A stretch of DNA of 64,000 nt from DATMER01 sp034667225 (GTDB lineage Bacteria > Acidobacteriota > Thermoanaerobaculia > Multivoradales > UBA5704). Shown in pieces: positions 37,291 through 46,070 of the stretch. The notes under the pieces were generated by a model. The model saw only the letters and a list, made by a program, of their open reading frames with translations. It did no database searches and was not told the DNA's origin. Numbering within the stretch: the stretch's first letter is position 1; each line of letters opens with the position of its first letter. The DNA lies in the NCBI GenBank assembly GCA_034667225.1, contig JAXDKG010000040.1, forward strand, positions 62,001-126,000, read 5' to 3'. The translations under genes and the position numbers were made by a program.

Positions 37291-39714
37291 TCATTCCTGG
37301 CGCAGCGTGATCATCGGGTTGGTGCCGGCCGCCCTGCGCGCGGGAATGTAGCTCGCCAGGAGAGCCACCATCACGAGCACGGCCGCGACCGCGGAGAAGG
37401 TCGCGGCGTCGGTGGGGCTCACCTCGTACAGGAGGCTCGCGAGGACCCGCGTCAGCGCGAGCGAGGCCGCGAGCCCGAGCACCACGCCGAGGAGGGCGAC
37501 CCCCACGCCCTGGCCGATGATGAGGCGCAGGATGTCCCGCCGGTCGGCCCCCATGGCGATCCGGATGCCGACCTCCCGGGTGCGCTGGCTGGCGACGAAG
37601 GACAGCACTCCGTAGATCCCCAGGCCGGCGAGGATCAGGGCCATGGCCGAGAAGATGCTGAGCAGCAGGGCGAGGAAGCGCTGGGGCGTCACGGATTCCG
37701 AGAGGATCTGTTCCAGGGTCGCGATCTCCGTGATCGGCTGGGAAGGGTCCATCTCCCGGATCGCACCGCGGACCGCGCCCGCCAGCAGGGCAGGGTCCGA
37801 GACCGTGCGGACGACCAGGGCGACGCCCCGCCGGGGCCTCTGAGAGTGGGGCAGATAGACCTCGGGCTCGGAAGGCTTCGCGAGCCCCGCGTTCCGTACG
37901 TCGCCCACGACCCCGACGATCTGGATCTGGGTTTCGCCGCTGAGCAGCATCTGCCCGACCGGGTTCTGCTCCGGCCAGTGCTGCCGGGCGAGGGTCTGGT
38001 TGATGATCGCCACCGGGGGGGATTCCGGTCCATCCGCGCCGGTGAACTTGCGGCCCCTCAGCAGCCGGATGCCCATCGCGCCGAAGTAATCGCCGCCGAT
38101 CGTGTTGAAGATGGCGATCGGCTCCTGTCCGGGAGGCGGCGCCGGGCGCCCCTGGATGGTGAGGATGTCCTTTTCCCCTCCCTGGTCGATCAGCGGCAGG
38201 CTCTGGATCGCGCCCGCCGCGGTCACGCCGGGCAGATGGGCGGCGCGTTCCAGGACCTGGGCGTAGAACGCCTGGTATTGCGGCCGCTCGGGATACCGCG
38301 ACGAGGGGATGTTGAAGGTCGTGACCAGGGCATTCCGGGAATCGAAGCCGGGATCGACGGCGAACAGCCGCCAGAGGCTCTTCACGGCAAGGCCGGCGCC
38401 GATCACCAGCAGGACGGCCAGCGCCATCTCGGCGACGACCAGGAGGCTCTGCAGGCGGTGGCTCGCCTTACCCGTGCCCGCGCCGGTCGAGCTCTCCCCC
38501 AGGGACCCTCTGATCTCGGGCTTCGCGGTCTGGAGCGCCGGCACGATGCCGAAAGCCGTTCCGGTCAGGATCGAGATGAGCAGCGTGAAGGCCATCACCC
38601 GGCCGTCGATCCCGATCTCGTGGATCCTCGGGATAGCTCCTCCGCTCAGGCTCAGGAGCACCTGGACGGCCCAGGAGGAGATGAGCAGCCCGAGGGCTCC
38701 GCCCACCAGGGAGAGCAGGAGGCTCTCGCTCAGGAGCTGCTGCAGGATGCGCTTCCTCTCGGCGCCGAGCGCCGTGCGGATGGCCATCTCGCGGCCGCGG
38801 GTCGTGGCACGGGCGAGAAGCAGGTTGGCGATGTTCACGCAGGCGATGAGGAGCACGAGGCCGACCACTCCCAGGAGCACGAACAGCGACTTGCGGACGT
38901 CGCCGACGAGCCAGGTGTGCAGGTCGTACAGATGGCCCCCGGTCCAGCCCTTGTTGCTGTCCGGGTACTCCTGCTCGAGCGCCCGGGCGAGGGTCTGCAG
39001 GTTGGCCTCCGCCTGGTTCACGGAGACTCCCGGTTTCAGCCGTGCGATGGTCTCCACCCAGCGCACCTGTCGCAGCCGCGGGATGCGCTTTTCCCCGATC
39101 ACGGAGAGGGGGGCCCAGAGCTCGACGTCCGCGTTCGGGAAGGCGAAGTCGCGGTCCATCACGCCGACTACCGTGAACGGCGCCTCGTCGAGCCTCAGGA
39201 CCCTGCCGACGATCTTCGGGTCCGAGCCGAACCGCCGCTGCCAGAGGCCCCAGCTCAGCACCACGGCGCCGCCCTCTCCAGGCCGGTCGTCCGCGGGCGA
39301 CAGGGCGCGCCCCAGCAGCACCGGACCCTTCAGCGTGCGGAAGAAGTCGCCCGAGACATAGGCGGTCGGGAGCCTCTCGGGCTCGCCGTCCCCGGTCAGC
39401 GTCAGGCCGCTCGGCGTGGTGCTGTAGGCCGCCATGGCGGCGAAGACCTGGTTGCGCCGCTGCCAGTCCTCGAGGTCGAGGGGCGAGGCGGGGGCGTCGC
39501 TCAGCTCCGCCTCAGGGTTGTCGACAAAGACCTTCACCAGCCGGTCGGGCTCCTCGAAGGGGAGCGGCTTGATCAGCACGGAATTGACGACGGTGAAGAC
39601 GGCGGTATTGGCTCCGATGCCCAGCATGAGCGTGAACAGAGCCACCAGCGTGAAACCCGGTGTCCTGAACAGCTTGCGGAACGCGTACTGGAGATCCTGC
39701 GCCAGGGTACCCAT
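37291..39714 (-). CDS. ADOP-type FtsX/MacB-like permease
   Basis: An 807-aa membrane protein of the acidobacterial duplicated orphan permease kind: an N-terminal helix (FTLVALFTLMLGIGANTAVF), a MacB-type periplasmic domain, an FtsX block of three helices, a second periplasmic domain and a second FtsX block ending in SYIPARRAAGTNPM. These proteins resemble MacB permeases but lack an attached ATPase; their substrates are mostly unknown. GGAGGTGAG lies just before the ATG at 39714, and the open frame further upstream is the LanB-like gene's region in another frame. Start is 2 nt after the stop of that gene, so they form one unit. The 3' end converges on the NRPS operon with only 13 bp between stops. 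Confidence 0.9.
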   Translation of the reverse strand: MGTLAQDLQYAFRKLFRTPGFTLVALFTLMLGIGANTAVFTVVNSVLIKPLPFEEPDRLVKVFVDNPEAELSDAPASPLDLEDWQRRNQVFAAMAAYSTTPSGLTLTGDGEPERLPTAYVSGDFFRTLKGPVLLGRALSPADDRPGEGGAVVLSWGLWQRRFGSDPKIVGRVLRLDEAPFTVVGVMDRDFAFPNADVELWAPLSVIGEKRIPRLRQVRWVETIARLKPGVSVNQAEANLQTLARALEQEYPDSNKGWTGGHLYDLHTWLVGDVRKSLFVLLGVVGLVLLIACVNIANLLLARATTRGREMAIRTALGAERKRILQQLLSESLLLSLVGGALGLLISSWAVQVLLSLSGGAIPRIHEIGIDGRVMAFTLLISILTGTAFGIVPALQTAKPEIRGSLGESSTGAGTGKASHRLQSLLVVAEMALAVLLVIGAGLAVKSLWRLFAVDPGFDSRNALVTTFNIPSSRYPERPQYQAFYAQVLERAAHLPGVTAAGAIQSLPLIDQGGEKDILTIQGRPAPPPGQEPIAIFNTIGGDYFGAMGIRLLRGRKFTGADGPESPPVAIINQTLARQHWPEQNPVGQMLLSGETQIQIVGVVGDVRNAGLAKPSEPEVYLPHSQRPRRGVALVVRTVSDPALLAGAVRGAIREMDPSQPITEIATLEQILSESVTPQRFLALLLSIFSAMALILAGLGIYGVLSFVASQRTREVGIRIAMGADRRDILRLIIGQGVGVALLGVVLGLAASLALTRVLASLLYEVSPTDAATFSAVAAVLVMVALLASYIPARRAAGTNPMITLRQE

Positions 39715-39716
39715 AC

Positions 39717-42326
39717 TCACCTCCGCGGTCGTGATGTCGGTTCGAACGAGCCGGTGTCGAGAGCGGCCAGACGCAGCTCGCAGGTGTACTGGTGCCCCTC
39801 GTGATCGCTCAGCCAGACCTGGTCGATGCGGGGCAGCATTTCGCTGACCAGCAGGTCTCTCCCTGCGTAAGGCCCTTCCGCGCAAGCGCGCGCCAGGCGG
39901 GCGAAGATATCGACGTAGATCGGACTGTCCAGGTCGAGGTAGATAGGCTTCTGCTCTCTGGGAGAGCGATAGAAACAGAAGCGTGGCAGTCCGTGTCGGC
40001 GAGCCCAGCGCCGCGTGGCGAGAAAGCGCTCCGTGGGATCCTGGAGCGCTGCGAATTCCAGCTCGGAGACGGGAAACCGCCAGCGCTCGCGGGCGATGAC
40101 AAGATCGTCGAGGGTCATCCGCGGCGAGTGCCGGTCGAGGGGGAACATGGACGCGAGAATCCGGGCGCAATGCTCCGTGAGCTGAAGGCCGAGGAGCTCG
40201 ATGGCATTGAAACCGATCCGGCCGTCGCGGGTGCGGGCCGACAGCCGATCACCCTGGCGCTCGATCACGACCCCCGCGGCGGGGAGCGATCGACACTGCG
40301 GGTGGCCGGGCGGCTGCTCGGCAAGCTCATACCGTAGGAAGCGGGGGAGCACCAAGCTGATGTTCATGCGTTGCACCCAGGTCGTCTTGGGCAATTGAGG
40401 CACGAGGACCGGATGCGACTGCATGTCGTGCTCGAGGTTCCTCAGGAGCTCTTCGATGCACAAATGTTGAGAGGCGAAGCAGGACCATGAGAGCGTGTTC
40501 GTCGGATGGATCTCGCCGACGACGAGCTGATAGCTGCCCGCCCGGAAGCTCTCCTCGCTGCTCGCGGCGATCATGATGTCGGGGCTGAAATAGCGGACCA
40601 GGCTCCAGGCCGGCCCGGCGTCCCCAAAGGCGTCTTCGAAGCGGCCGGCGATCTGCGCAACGGTGAGGCGCACATGCCGCACATCGGATTCGGGACGGAG
40701 AGAGAGCACGCGCTGCCATCTGTCCTGAAAATCCTTTCTCAGGCCTTGGAGGCAGGAGGGGCGTTCGCTGTCGAGAGACAGGGAGGTGAGGGCCGCGGAG
40801 AGGAAGGCACAGCTGTCCACCACCGGCGAGCCGGTCCGCGCCTCGATCTCGGCATGGAGCTCCTTGAGCCTCCCGTCGACCTGGCGCGCCATCTCGCCGG
40901 CCAGCCAGCCGGCGCTGCGCAACAACAGGGTGAGAGGAGGGCCCAACCGCGCCAGAAGATCCGGCCCGAAGCGCGCTTCGCCAGCCCGGCGGCAGTCTTC
41001 ATAGACCAGTCCGCGGGCCGCGTAGAGCTGGCCGGCGCGCCGGCGTGCCGGCGTGCCCGTCAGACGGACGAACGTGTCCTCCAGCGCGCGCAGGCTGGCC
41101 TCCAGGGCCGTGGCGTTCCCTGCCGAACGCTCCACGCGGCGGCGCGCCTCTTCGAGTTCGTCGAGCGCCACCAGAGCCTTCGTGCGCGGCTCTTCAGGCT
41201 CGATCTTCGCGAGCAGACGCCTCAAGGTGCGTTCCGGGTAGAGCTCCAAGGGGATGTCCAGCGTCCAGATGCAGAGCCCGAGGTCGTGAAGATCGTGGAG
41301 AGCCTCATAGACCTGCTCGCGATCGCTGAATGGGGTAGCAGGGATCCGGGGCAGCTCTGCGGCAATTTCCTCCGCGGTGCGCACACCGTCGCAGGCCTCA
41401 ATGAGCAGAGCCTGGGCTGGCGAGAGCTCCGTGACATGCCCTCCCGGCCAATGCAGGGTGCAGCCGGAGAGATGGAATCCGTTGCGGAGACGAGGCGAGA
41501 GCCAGGGGCGGATCTCGGGGTCGCTCGCCAGCCGCACAGCGAGCGCATCGATGCACCAGCTCTCGAAATAGACCTCACGGTGAGCGAGGAGCTGCTGCCC
41601 GGTCCGGATCGAGACCGGCCCTCCATGGTCGACGAGCTCGGACCAGCCGACCGGCCCGAAGAAGCCGATGGTGTCGTTCTTGACACTGTAGCGCTGCAGG
41701 TAGCTGGCAACGAGCTCTTCATTCTGTCGCCGGCGGGAGTTGCGCTGCGAGCCCTGGTTGCGGACGATCTCATCGAGGCCGGTCACGGCCGCCTCGCGGT
41801 TCTGCCAGATCACGGCTTCGCGGAAGCGGTCGGTGCTCGCCAGGCTTCCAAGCTCCTCCGAGATGCGGTCGCGTGCGGCGGCGTAGGCCTGTTTGAATCC
41901 CGAATGAGCCTCCAGCAGGGTTGTCCGTGACGAACGGAAGGCAGCGATCGCATCGGCGGTGGCAGGCTCCTGCTCCTGCGGCAGCTTTTCTTTCGCAAGG
42001 GCCTGCCGCTGCTTCAACAGAGCCATCCGCTTGGTCCGGTCATGCCATTCGCCTGTAGCGCGCAGCTCGTCCAGCCTCCGGTCGACCGCCGCGAGCGCCG
42101 AATGCCGCCTCGATTCCGCTTCTTCTTCAAGCTCGAGCAAACGATCGGCTCTGGCTGCGCAAGCCGGATCGGCGAGTCTGAGCACCTGGGTGGCCGGAAA
42201 GCCTGCGCCACGCAGCAGGATCGAACGCCAAGCAGACCAGGATCCACCTGGCAGAGCCGCCAGGTGGGCCGGAAATTCTCCCTCTCCCTGGACGGCAGTC
42301 TGTCTATCGCGCTGCGCGTCGACCAA
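39717..42326 (-). CDS. LanB-like lantibiotic dehydratase, N-terminal domain only (PEARL-like)
   Basis: 869 aa with marks of the lantibiotic dehydratase N-terminal family: YSVKNDTIGFFGPVGW near 205-220, a long helical middle, and a C-terminal block with RERWRFPVSELEF, GLPRFCFYR, YLDLDSP, and EMLPRIDQVWL. This is the tRNA-dependent aminoacyl-transfer (glutamylation) part; no separate elimination domain follows, which makes it more like small LanB / peptide aminoacyl-tRNA ligase proteins than a full dehydratase. The best start is a TTG at 42326 inside the end of the DUF3326 gene (23-nt overlap) with GGAG upstream; no in-frame ATG occurs early enough. No precursor peptide gene was found beside it. 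The amino acid and acceptor are unknown. Confidence 0.75.
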   Translation of the reverse strand: MVDAQRDRQTAVQGEGEFPAHLAALPGGSWSAWRSILLRGAGFPATQVLRLADPACAARADRLLELEEEAESRRHSALAAVDRRLDELRATGEWHDRTKRMALLKQRQALAKEKLPQEQEPATADAIAAFRSSRTTLLEAHSGFKQAYAAARDRISEELGSLASTDRFREAVIWQNREAAVTGLDEIVRNQGSQRNSRRRQNEELVASYLQRYSVKNDTIGFFGPVGWSELVDHGGPVSIRTGQQLLAHREVYFESWCIDALAVRLASDPEIRPWLSPRLRNGFHLSGCTLHWPGGHVTELSPAQALLIEACDGVRTAEEIAAELPRIPATPFSDREQVYEALHDLHDLGLCIWTLDIPLELYPERTLRRLLAKIEPEEPRTKALVALDELEEARRRVERSAGNATALEASLRALEDTFVRLTGTPARRRAGQLYAARGLVYEDCRRAGEARFGPDLLARLGPPLTLLLRSAGWLAGEMARQVDGRLKELHAEIEARTGSPVVDSCAFLSAALTSLSLDSERPSCLQGLRKDFQDRWQRVLSLRPESDVRHVRLTVAQIAGRFEDAFGDAGPAWSLVRYFSPDIMIAASSEESFRAGSYQLVVGEIHPTNTLSWSCFASQHLCIEELLRNLEHDMQSHPVLVPQLPKTTWVQRMNISLVLPRFLRYELAEQPPGHPQCRSLPAAGVVIERQGDRLSARTRDGRIGFNAIELLGLQLTEHCARILASMFPLDRHSPRMTLDDLVIARERWRFPVSELEFAALQDPTERFLATRRWARRHGLPRFCFYRSPREQKPIYLDLDSPIYVDIFARLARACAEGPYAGRDLLVSEMLPRIDQVWLSDHEGHQYTCELRLAALDTGSFEPTSRPRR

Positions 42327-43635
42327 TCCGGGGCTCCTCCACGGCCATGATCAAGGAGCGGCGGTGGCGCTTGGTCTCCAAGGGGCGGGTGATGCTGTCG
42401 GGAGAGATTCCGCACCGCAGCGCCAGCAGCAGCCCCGCTGCCTCGGCGTAGCTCTGCGCCTCGATCACGGCGTCCGCGATGTTGAGCGCGGTGCGGTCTA
42501 CCGACAGGATCGTCTCGTTCGCCGTCACCGCGATCACCGGAATGCCGCGATCGACGGCGCAGAGCACCGGGATGCCGCCCAGGCAGCTCGCCGGCGCCAC
42601 GACCGCCAGCAGGTTGTTGACGTTGAGGACGTCGATCGCGCGCAGCCGCGGCGTGCGCGCGATCTGCGGCGCCCGCCGCAATCCGATCAGGACGCAGGCG
42701 AGGCCGCTCACTGACGACATCTCGCCGCCGGCGCGGGCGTCGACCACGTGATCGAGCAGGTCGAGCTCCTTCTGGTTGAGCAGCGGTGCGTGCGCCGCCG
42801 GCACGCGGAAGCGGTCGACGATCAGGTGGGAGAGCACGGCCTCGACGCCGCCCATCGGGTTGGGTGCACCGCCGACACCGGCGAAGTGCTGGACGTAATC
42901 GTCCGGCGGCAGATCCTGGATGTGGGACGTCACCGCGATGGCATTCGCTCCCGCGTCGATCAGCCGCCGGCACGCATCGAACAGCACCTCGGGATGGTCC
43001 AGGGTACCGACGAAGCTGCCGGAGGGGTTCTTGATGCAGCGGGTGCCGATCGGCCGCGGCGTGACGACGCAGTCGACGATGTCCACGCCATGGACGGCGC
43101 GCACCGTGTTGACCACGTTGAACACCGCGTCGAGGGCGGCAGGCTCGGACCGCTCGACGATCAGCCCCACGCGGTTGGAGAACGGCACGTAGAGCTCGAT
43201 CTCCCCCTTGGCCAGCAGGTCGATGCAGAGGCCCTCAGTATAGAGGACGTTGCTCTCCAGGCTGATGAAATCGGAGGCGTTGACCGCGTTGGGGTTGGTG
43301 ACCAGGTAGTCGGCGGTCGCCGCGAGGAGGCTGGTCGCCGGGGCGGCATCGCCGGCATAGCCGCCGATCGAGCAGCCGACGCCGGTGGGGATGATGCTGA
43401 GGACCGCGGTCTTGCCGGCGCGGAAGGGGAGCTCGCCGGGGCCGGCGGGCGTCTCGCGCGGCGCCGAGGCCGCCGTGGTGTCGATCGTCGCCTCCACCAC
43501 CAGCTCGTTGTGTCTGGCGGCGGTGACGTACCAGCGCAAAGCCCCCGGCCCCACCGCTCTTTCGATCGCCATGCGCAGTGAGCCCGCCTGCCTCACCTCG
43601 GCCCCGCCGAGGCTGAACCGCCGGTTTTCGATCAT
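42304..43635 (-). CDS. DUF3326-family protein
   Basis: 443 aa, soluble, with the pattern I recall for DUF3326 proteins of cyanobacteria and plants: PTGVGCSIGGYAGDA near the N-terminus, FISLESNVLYTEG, CVVTPRPIGTR and a Gly-rich AGVGGAPNPMGG block. Function unknown. The ATG at 43635 has GGAGG 8 nt upstream and is preferred over a longer reading from 43680. It is first in a three-gene unit with the LanB-like protein and the ADOP permease, so it may supply a substrate or cofactor for a modification, but that is inference from position only. Confidence 0.7.
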   Translation of the reverse strand: MIENRRFSLGGAEVRQAGSLRMAIERAVGPGALRWYVTAARHNELVVEATIDTTAASAPRETPAGPGELPFRAGKTAVLSIIPTGVGCSIGGYAGDAAPATSLLAATADYLVTNPNAVNASDFISLESNVLYTEGLCIDLLAKGEIELYVPFSNRVGLIVERSEPAALDAVFNVVNTVRAVHGVDIVDCVVTPRPIGTRCIKNPSGSFVGTLDHPEVLFDACRRLIDAGANAIAVTSHIQDLPPDDYVQHFAGVGGAPNPMGGVEAVLSHLIVDRFRVPAAHAPLLNQKELDLLDHVVDARAGGEMSSVSGLACVLIGLRRAPQIARTPRLRAIDVLNVNNLLAVVAPASCLGGIPVLCAVDRGIPVIAVTANETILSVDRTALNIADAVIEAQSYAEAAGLLLALRCGISPDSITRPLETKRHRRSLIMAVEEPRIGRRAAR

Positions 43636-43748
43636 CCCGTTTCCTCCAGATCCGGACGACCAGCCTGCTCGAACGCTCACAGAATAGCATCAATTCCTTC
43701 CCAAAGCAGCACTTCGAGTGTTTCGAGCTGGACGACGGAGGAGGTGCT

Positions 43749-45536
43749 CTACTCCGTGGCTCCGCGCTCCCTCAGGAGCTGCTCCACGGCCCGGTGGCCG
43801 CGGCGCCGCGCCATGTTCAGCGGGGTCTGCGCCTCGCCCTTCCGGTCCGGAGGAATGCGGCCGGCGACGGCTCGCAGGTTGGGATCGGCCCCGGCGTCGA
43901 GGAGCAGGCGCACGATCTCGACGTGCCCCTCGCGAGCCGCGGCGATCAGGGGCGTGCCATGGCCGGGGACCACGTGGTTGGGAGCGGCGCCCTTGTCCAG
44001 GAGGAAGCGAACGGCCGCGCTGTCGCCTTTCTCCGCCGCCTCGATCAGGGCCCCCTGCCTTCCCTCCTCGACGCCCTGCTCCACGCCCTGCTTAACACCT
44101 TGCTCCACCCCCTGCTTGACACCTTGCTCCACGCCCTGCTCCACGCCCTGCTTGACACCCTGCTCCACGCCCTGCTTGGCACCTTGCTCCATGCCCTGCT
44201 TGACACCTTGCTCCACGCCCTGCTTGACGCCCTGCTCGACCGCCTTTCGCCGCATGGGCTCCGGCAAGGGGTCGGCCCCCGCCTCCAGGAGCACCCGAGC
44301 CACCTCGGCCCGGTCCATGTCGATCGCCAGCCGGAGCGCCGTCCCCACCCCCGGCACATCGGCATTGGGATCGGCCCCGGCGGCCAGCAGGCGGCGCACC
44401 TCGGCCACATCCCCCTCCCGTGCCGCGCGGTGCAGGGGCGGCAGGGCAGCGGTGGATGAAACCTGCGGAGCCTTCTCGCGCGGGGGCTCTGCCGCACGGA
44501 CGAGGCGCACAGGGGCAACCACGAGGAGGAAGATGAGGGCTGCGCCGGCGGCGCCGGCCATGGCGAGGCGGCCGGGTCCGCTGCGGCGTCGCTCCGCATC
44601 CAGGATGGCCGTTACCCGGCGCGCCAGCCCGGAGGAACGGGCGATCGCCACGGCCGCGGCCGGAGGGGCGGCTCGCCGGACCTCCCGTGCCAGGGCCACC
44701 AGCCGCTCCGCGTACTCCTCGGCGCCGACGCCGGCCCGCAGCACCTGATCGTCGCTGGCGTGCTCGGCCTCCAGCAGGAGGCGGCGCGCGAGCCGCCACA
44801 CCAAGGGATTGAACCAATGGAGCGCGCAGGCGAACCGCGCGGAAATCTGCACGGGCCAGTCCCGCCGCTGCACGTGCGCGAGCTCATGGACCAGCGCCTC
44901 CCGAAGCTGCCGTTCCTGCCATTGCCGGGCCGTTTCCGGCAGCAGCACCACAGGGCTTTTCCAGCCGAAGGTCACCGGCACGGCAATGGCCTCGGAGACC
45001 CCGAGGCGCACTGCCGACGCGATCCCCAGCTTCCGCCTCTGCTCATCGAGGAGCTGCACCCAGTCCCGGGGTGCCGGAACGGCCTCCGCGGCCAGCCCGG
45101 CGAGCCGCGCCACGCCCACCAGCAGGCGGAGCAGCAGCAGGGTCGAGACCGCCAGCGCGAGGACGGGAAGGGCAAGGGAGATCGGGAGCCGCGCCGCGGC
45201 GCCCGCGCGCTCCTGCTCGCGGGCGGGTTCAAGCCGCGCCCCGGCATCGGAAGCCATCACGGCAGCGGCGCTTGTGGGGAGGGTGGGGGAGAGGAGGGGG
45301 GCCTGGGCTTCAACCGCCGGGAGCACCGCCATCTCCCAGGACGGCAGGACCAGGGCCAAGACCGGCAGCACCACCAGGATGGCCGTGGAGAGGGCCAGCA
45401 CCAGGTGTCGGCTGGAGGCCGAGGCGCGGCGCAGGGCAGCGGCCGCGCCGAGAGCGGCGAGGCAGATCACGGCCCCCTTGACGGCCATTTCGAGAGCCAT
45501 GGATGGGATCAGCGCGCCAAAGCTTTCGAGGCTCAT
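43749..45536 (-). CDS. M56 (BlaR1-like) metalloprotease sensor fused to ankyrin repeats
   Basis: 595 aa. The N-terminal half is a BlaR1/MecR1-type membrane protease: hydrophobic segments at about 10-30, 40-60 and 100-125, zinc motif HELAH (about 218) and the downstream EAEHASDD, then a further membrane helix (about 350-370). In place of a penicillin-binding sensor the exported part has ankyrin repeats (LHRAAREGDVAEVRRLL; LIAAAREGHVEIVRLLL) split by 15 tandem tetrapeptides of the type VEQG/VKQG (about 433-492). Start ATG at 45536 overlaps the repressor stop (ATGA). Expected role: sense an envelope signal and cleave or inactivate the adjacent repressor. The signal is unknown; beta-lactam binding is not implied. 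Confidence 0.87.
   Translation of the reverse strand: MSLESFGALIPSMALEMAVKGAVICLAALGAAAALRRASASSRHLVLALSTAILVVLPVLALVLPSWEMAVLPAVEAQAPLLSPTLPTSAAAVMASDAGARLEPAREQERAGAAARLPISLALPVLALAVSTLLLLRLLVGVARLAGLAAEAVPAPRDWVQLLDEQRRKLGIASAVRLGVSEAIAVPVTFGWKSPVVLLPETARQWQERQLREALVHELAHVQRRDWPVQISARFACALHWFNPLVWRLARRLLLEAEHASDDQVLRAGVGAEEYAERLVALAREVRRAAPPAAAVAIARSSGLARRVTAILDAERRRSGPGRLAMAGAAGAALIFLLVVAPVRLVRAAEPPREKAPQVSSTAALPPLHRAAREGDVAEVRRLLAAGADPNADVPGVGTALRLAIDMDRAEVARVLLEAGADPLPEPMRRKAVEQGVKQGVEQGVKQGMEQGAKQGVEQGVKQGVEQGVEQGVKQGVEQGVKQGVEQGVEEGRQGALIEAAEKGDSAAVRFLLDKGAAPNHVVPGHGTPLIAAAREGHVEIVRLLLDAGADPNLRAVAGRIPPDRKGEAQTPLNMARRRGHRAVEQLLRERGATE
44061..44240 (-). repeat. 15 tandem 12-bp coding repeats (V/M/A-E/K-Q/E-G)
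   Basis: A 180-bp in-frame array inside the M56-ankyrin gene. Units alternate VEQG and VKQG with occasional MEQG, AKQG and VEEG. It lies between two ankyrin blocks and is probably a flexible charged helix or linker. It is prone to length change by slippage. Confidence 0.9.
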
Positions 45537-45928
45537 AACTGCTCCTTTCTCTTCTCCCTGGCCTCTTGGATGATCACCGCCAGCCGGTCGAGCTCCTCGT
45601 CGGAAAGGTTCTCGGCCGTGTCGAGGAGCGCCGTGATGGTCTCGGCCGTGGAGCCGCGGAAGAACGTCCGCACCAGCCGCGAGACGGCAAAGCGGCGCTC
45701 CCGGGCCTTGGACACGGCCGGAACGTACATATAGCGCAGCCCCTCCTCCCGGTGGCGCACATAGCCTTTCTTCTCCAGGCGGGTCAGCATCACCCGCACC
45801 GCCGAATAGCTCGGAGGCTCCGGCAGCCGCTGCCGCACCATCTCCGCGGAAGCCTCCCCGAGCTCGAAGAGAGCATCCATGATCTGGCTCTCCCGGCGGC
45901 TCAGGTCCTGTTGGGGGTTTTGTGGCAT
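45533..45928 (-). CDS. BlaI/MecI/CopY-family transcriptional repressor
   Basis: 131 aa, the usual size. Winged-helix pattern LSRRESQIMDALFEL, then SYSAVRVMLTRLEKKGYVRH (recognition helix and wing), YVPAVSKAR and a dimerisation C-terminus. The ATG at 45928 gives the normal family N-terminus (MPQNPQQDLSRRE); a longer reading to 46039 would run through the operator-like palindrome and is rejected. It is coupled by ATGA to the M56 protease gene downstream. It probably represses its own operon and perhaps the divergent ABC exporter from the palindrome at 45954-45969. Confidence 0.92.
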   Translation of the reverse strand: MPQNPQQDLSRRESQIMDALFELGEASAEMVRQRLPEPPSYSAVRVMLTRLEKKGYVRHREEGLRYMYVPAVSKARERRFAVSRLVRTFFRGSTAETITALLDTAENLSDEELDRLAVIIQEAREKRKEQL

Positions 45929-45953
45929 CAGAGGAGCTTCTCCCGTCGCAACC

Positions 45954-45969
45954 TGCGACATCTGTCGCA
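45954..45969. promoter_or_regulatory. Perfect palindrome, likely BlaI-type operator
   Basis: TGCGACA-TC-TGTCGCA: two 7-bp half-sites that are exact inverted repeats, 26 bp before the repressor start and about 100 bp before the divergent exporter start. BlaI/MecI repressors bind GACA/TGTC-type dyads, so autoregulation is the simplest reading. Confidence 0.7.
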
Positions 45970-46070
45970 TTATTCGCCATGCCCCGGGTAAAGGCAAGCC
46001 CTCCTTCACGGAAGGGTTCGCCTGGGTGGAGAGCTTCAAACAGCGGAGCGAGTGTTAAATTAACGATCCT

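Noticed and set aside
37108..39804. 898-codon + strand frame opposite the permease
   Set aside because: Antisense shadow; the - strand encodes a clear FtsX/MacB-type protein.
44061..44240. CRISPR or satellite DNA
   Set aside because: In-frame 12-bp repeats inside a protein gene with no spacers.
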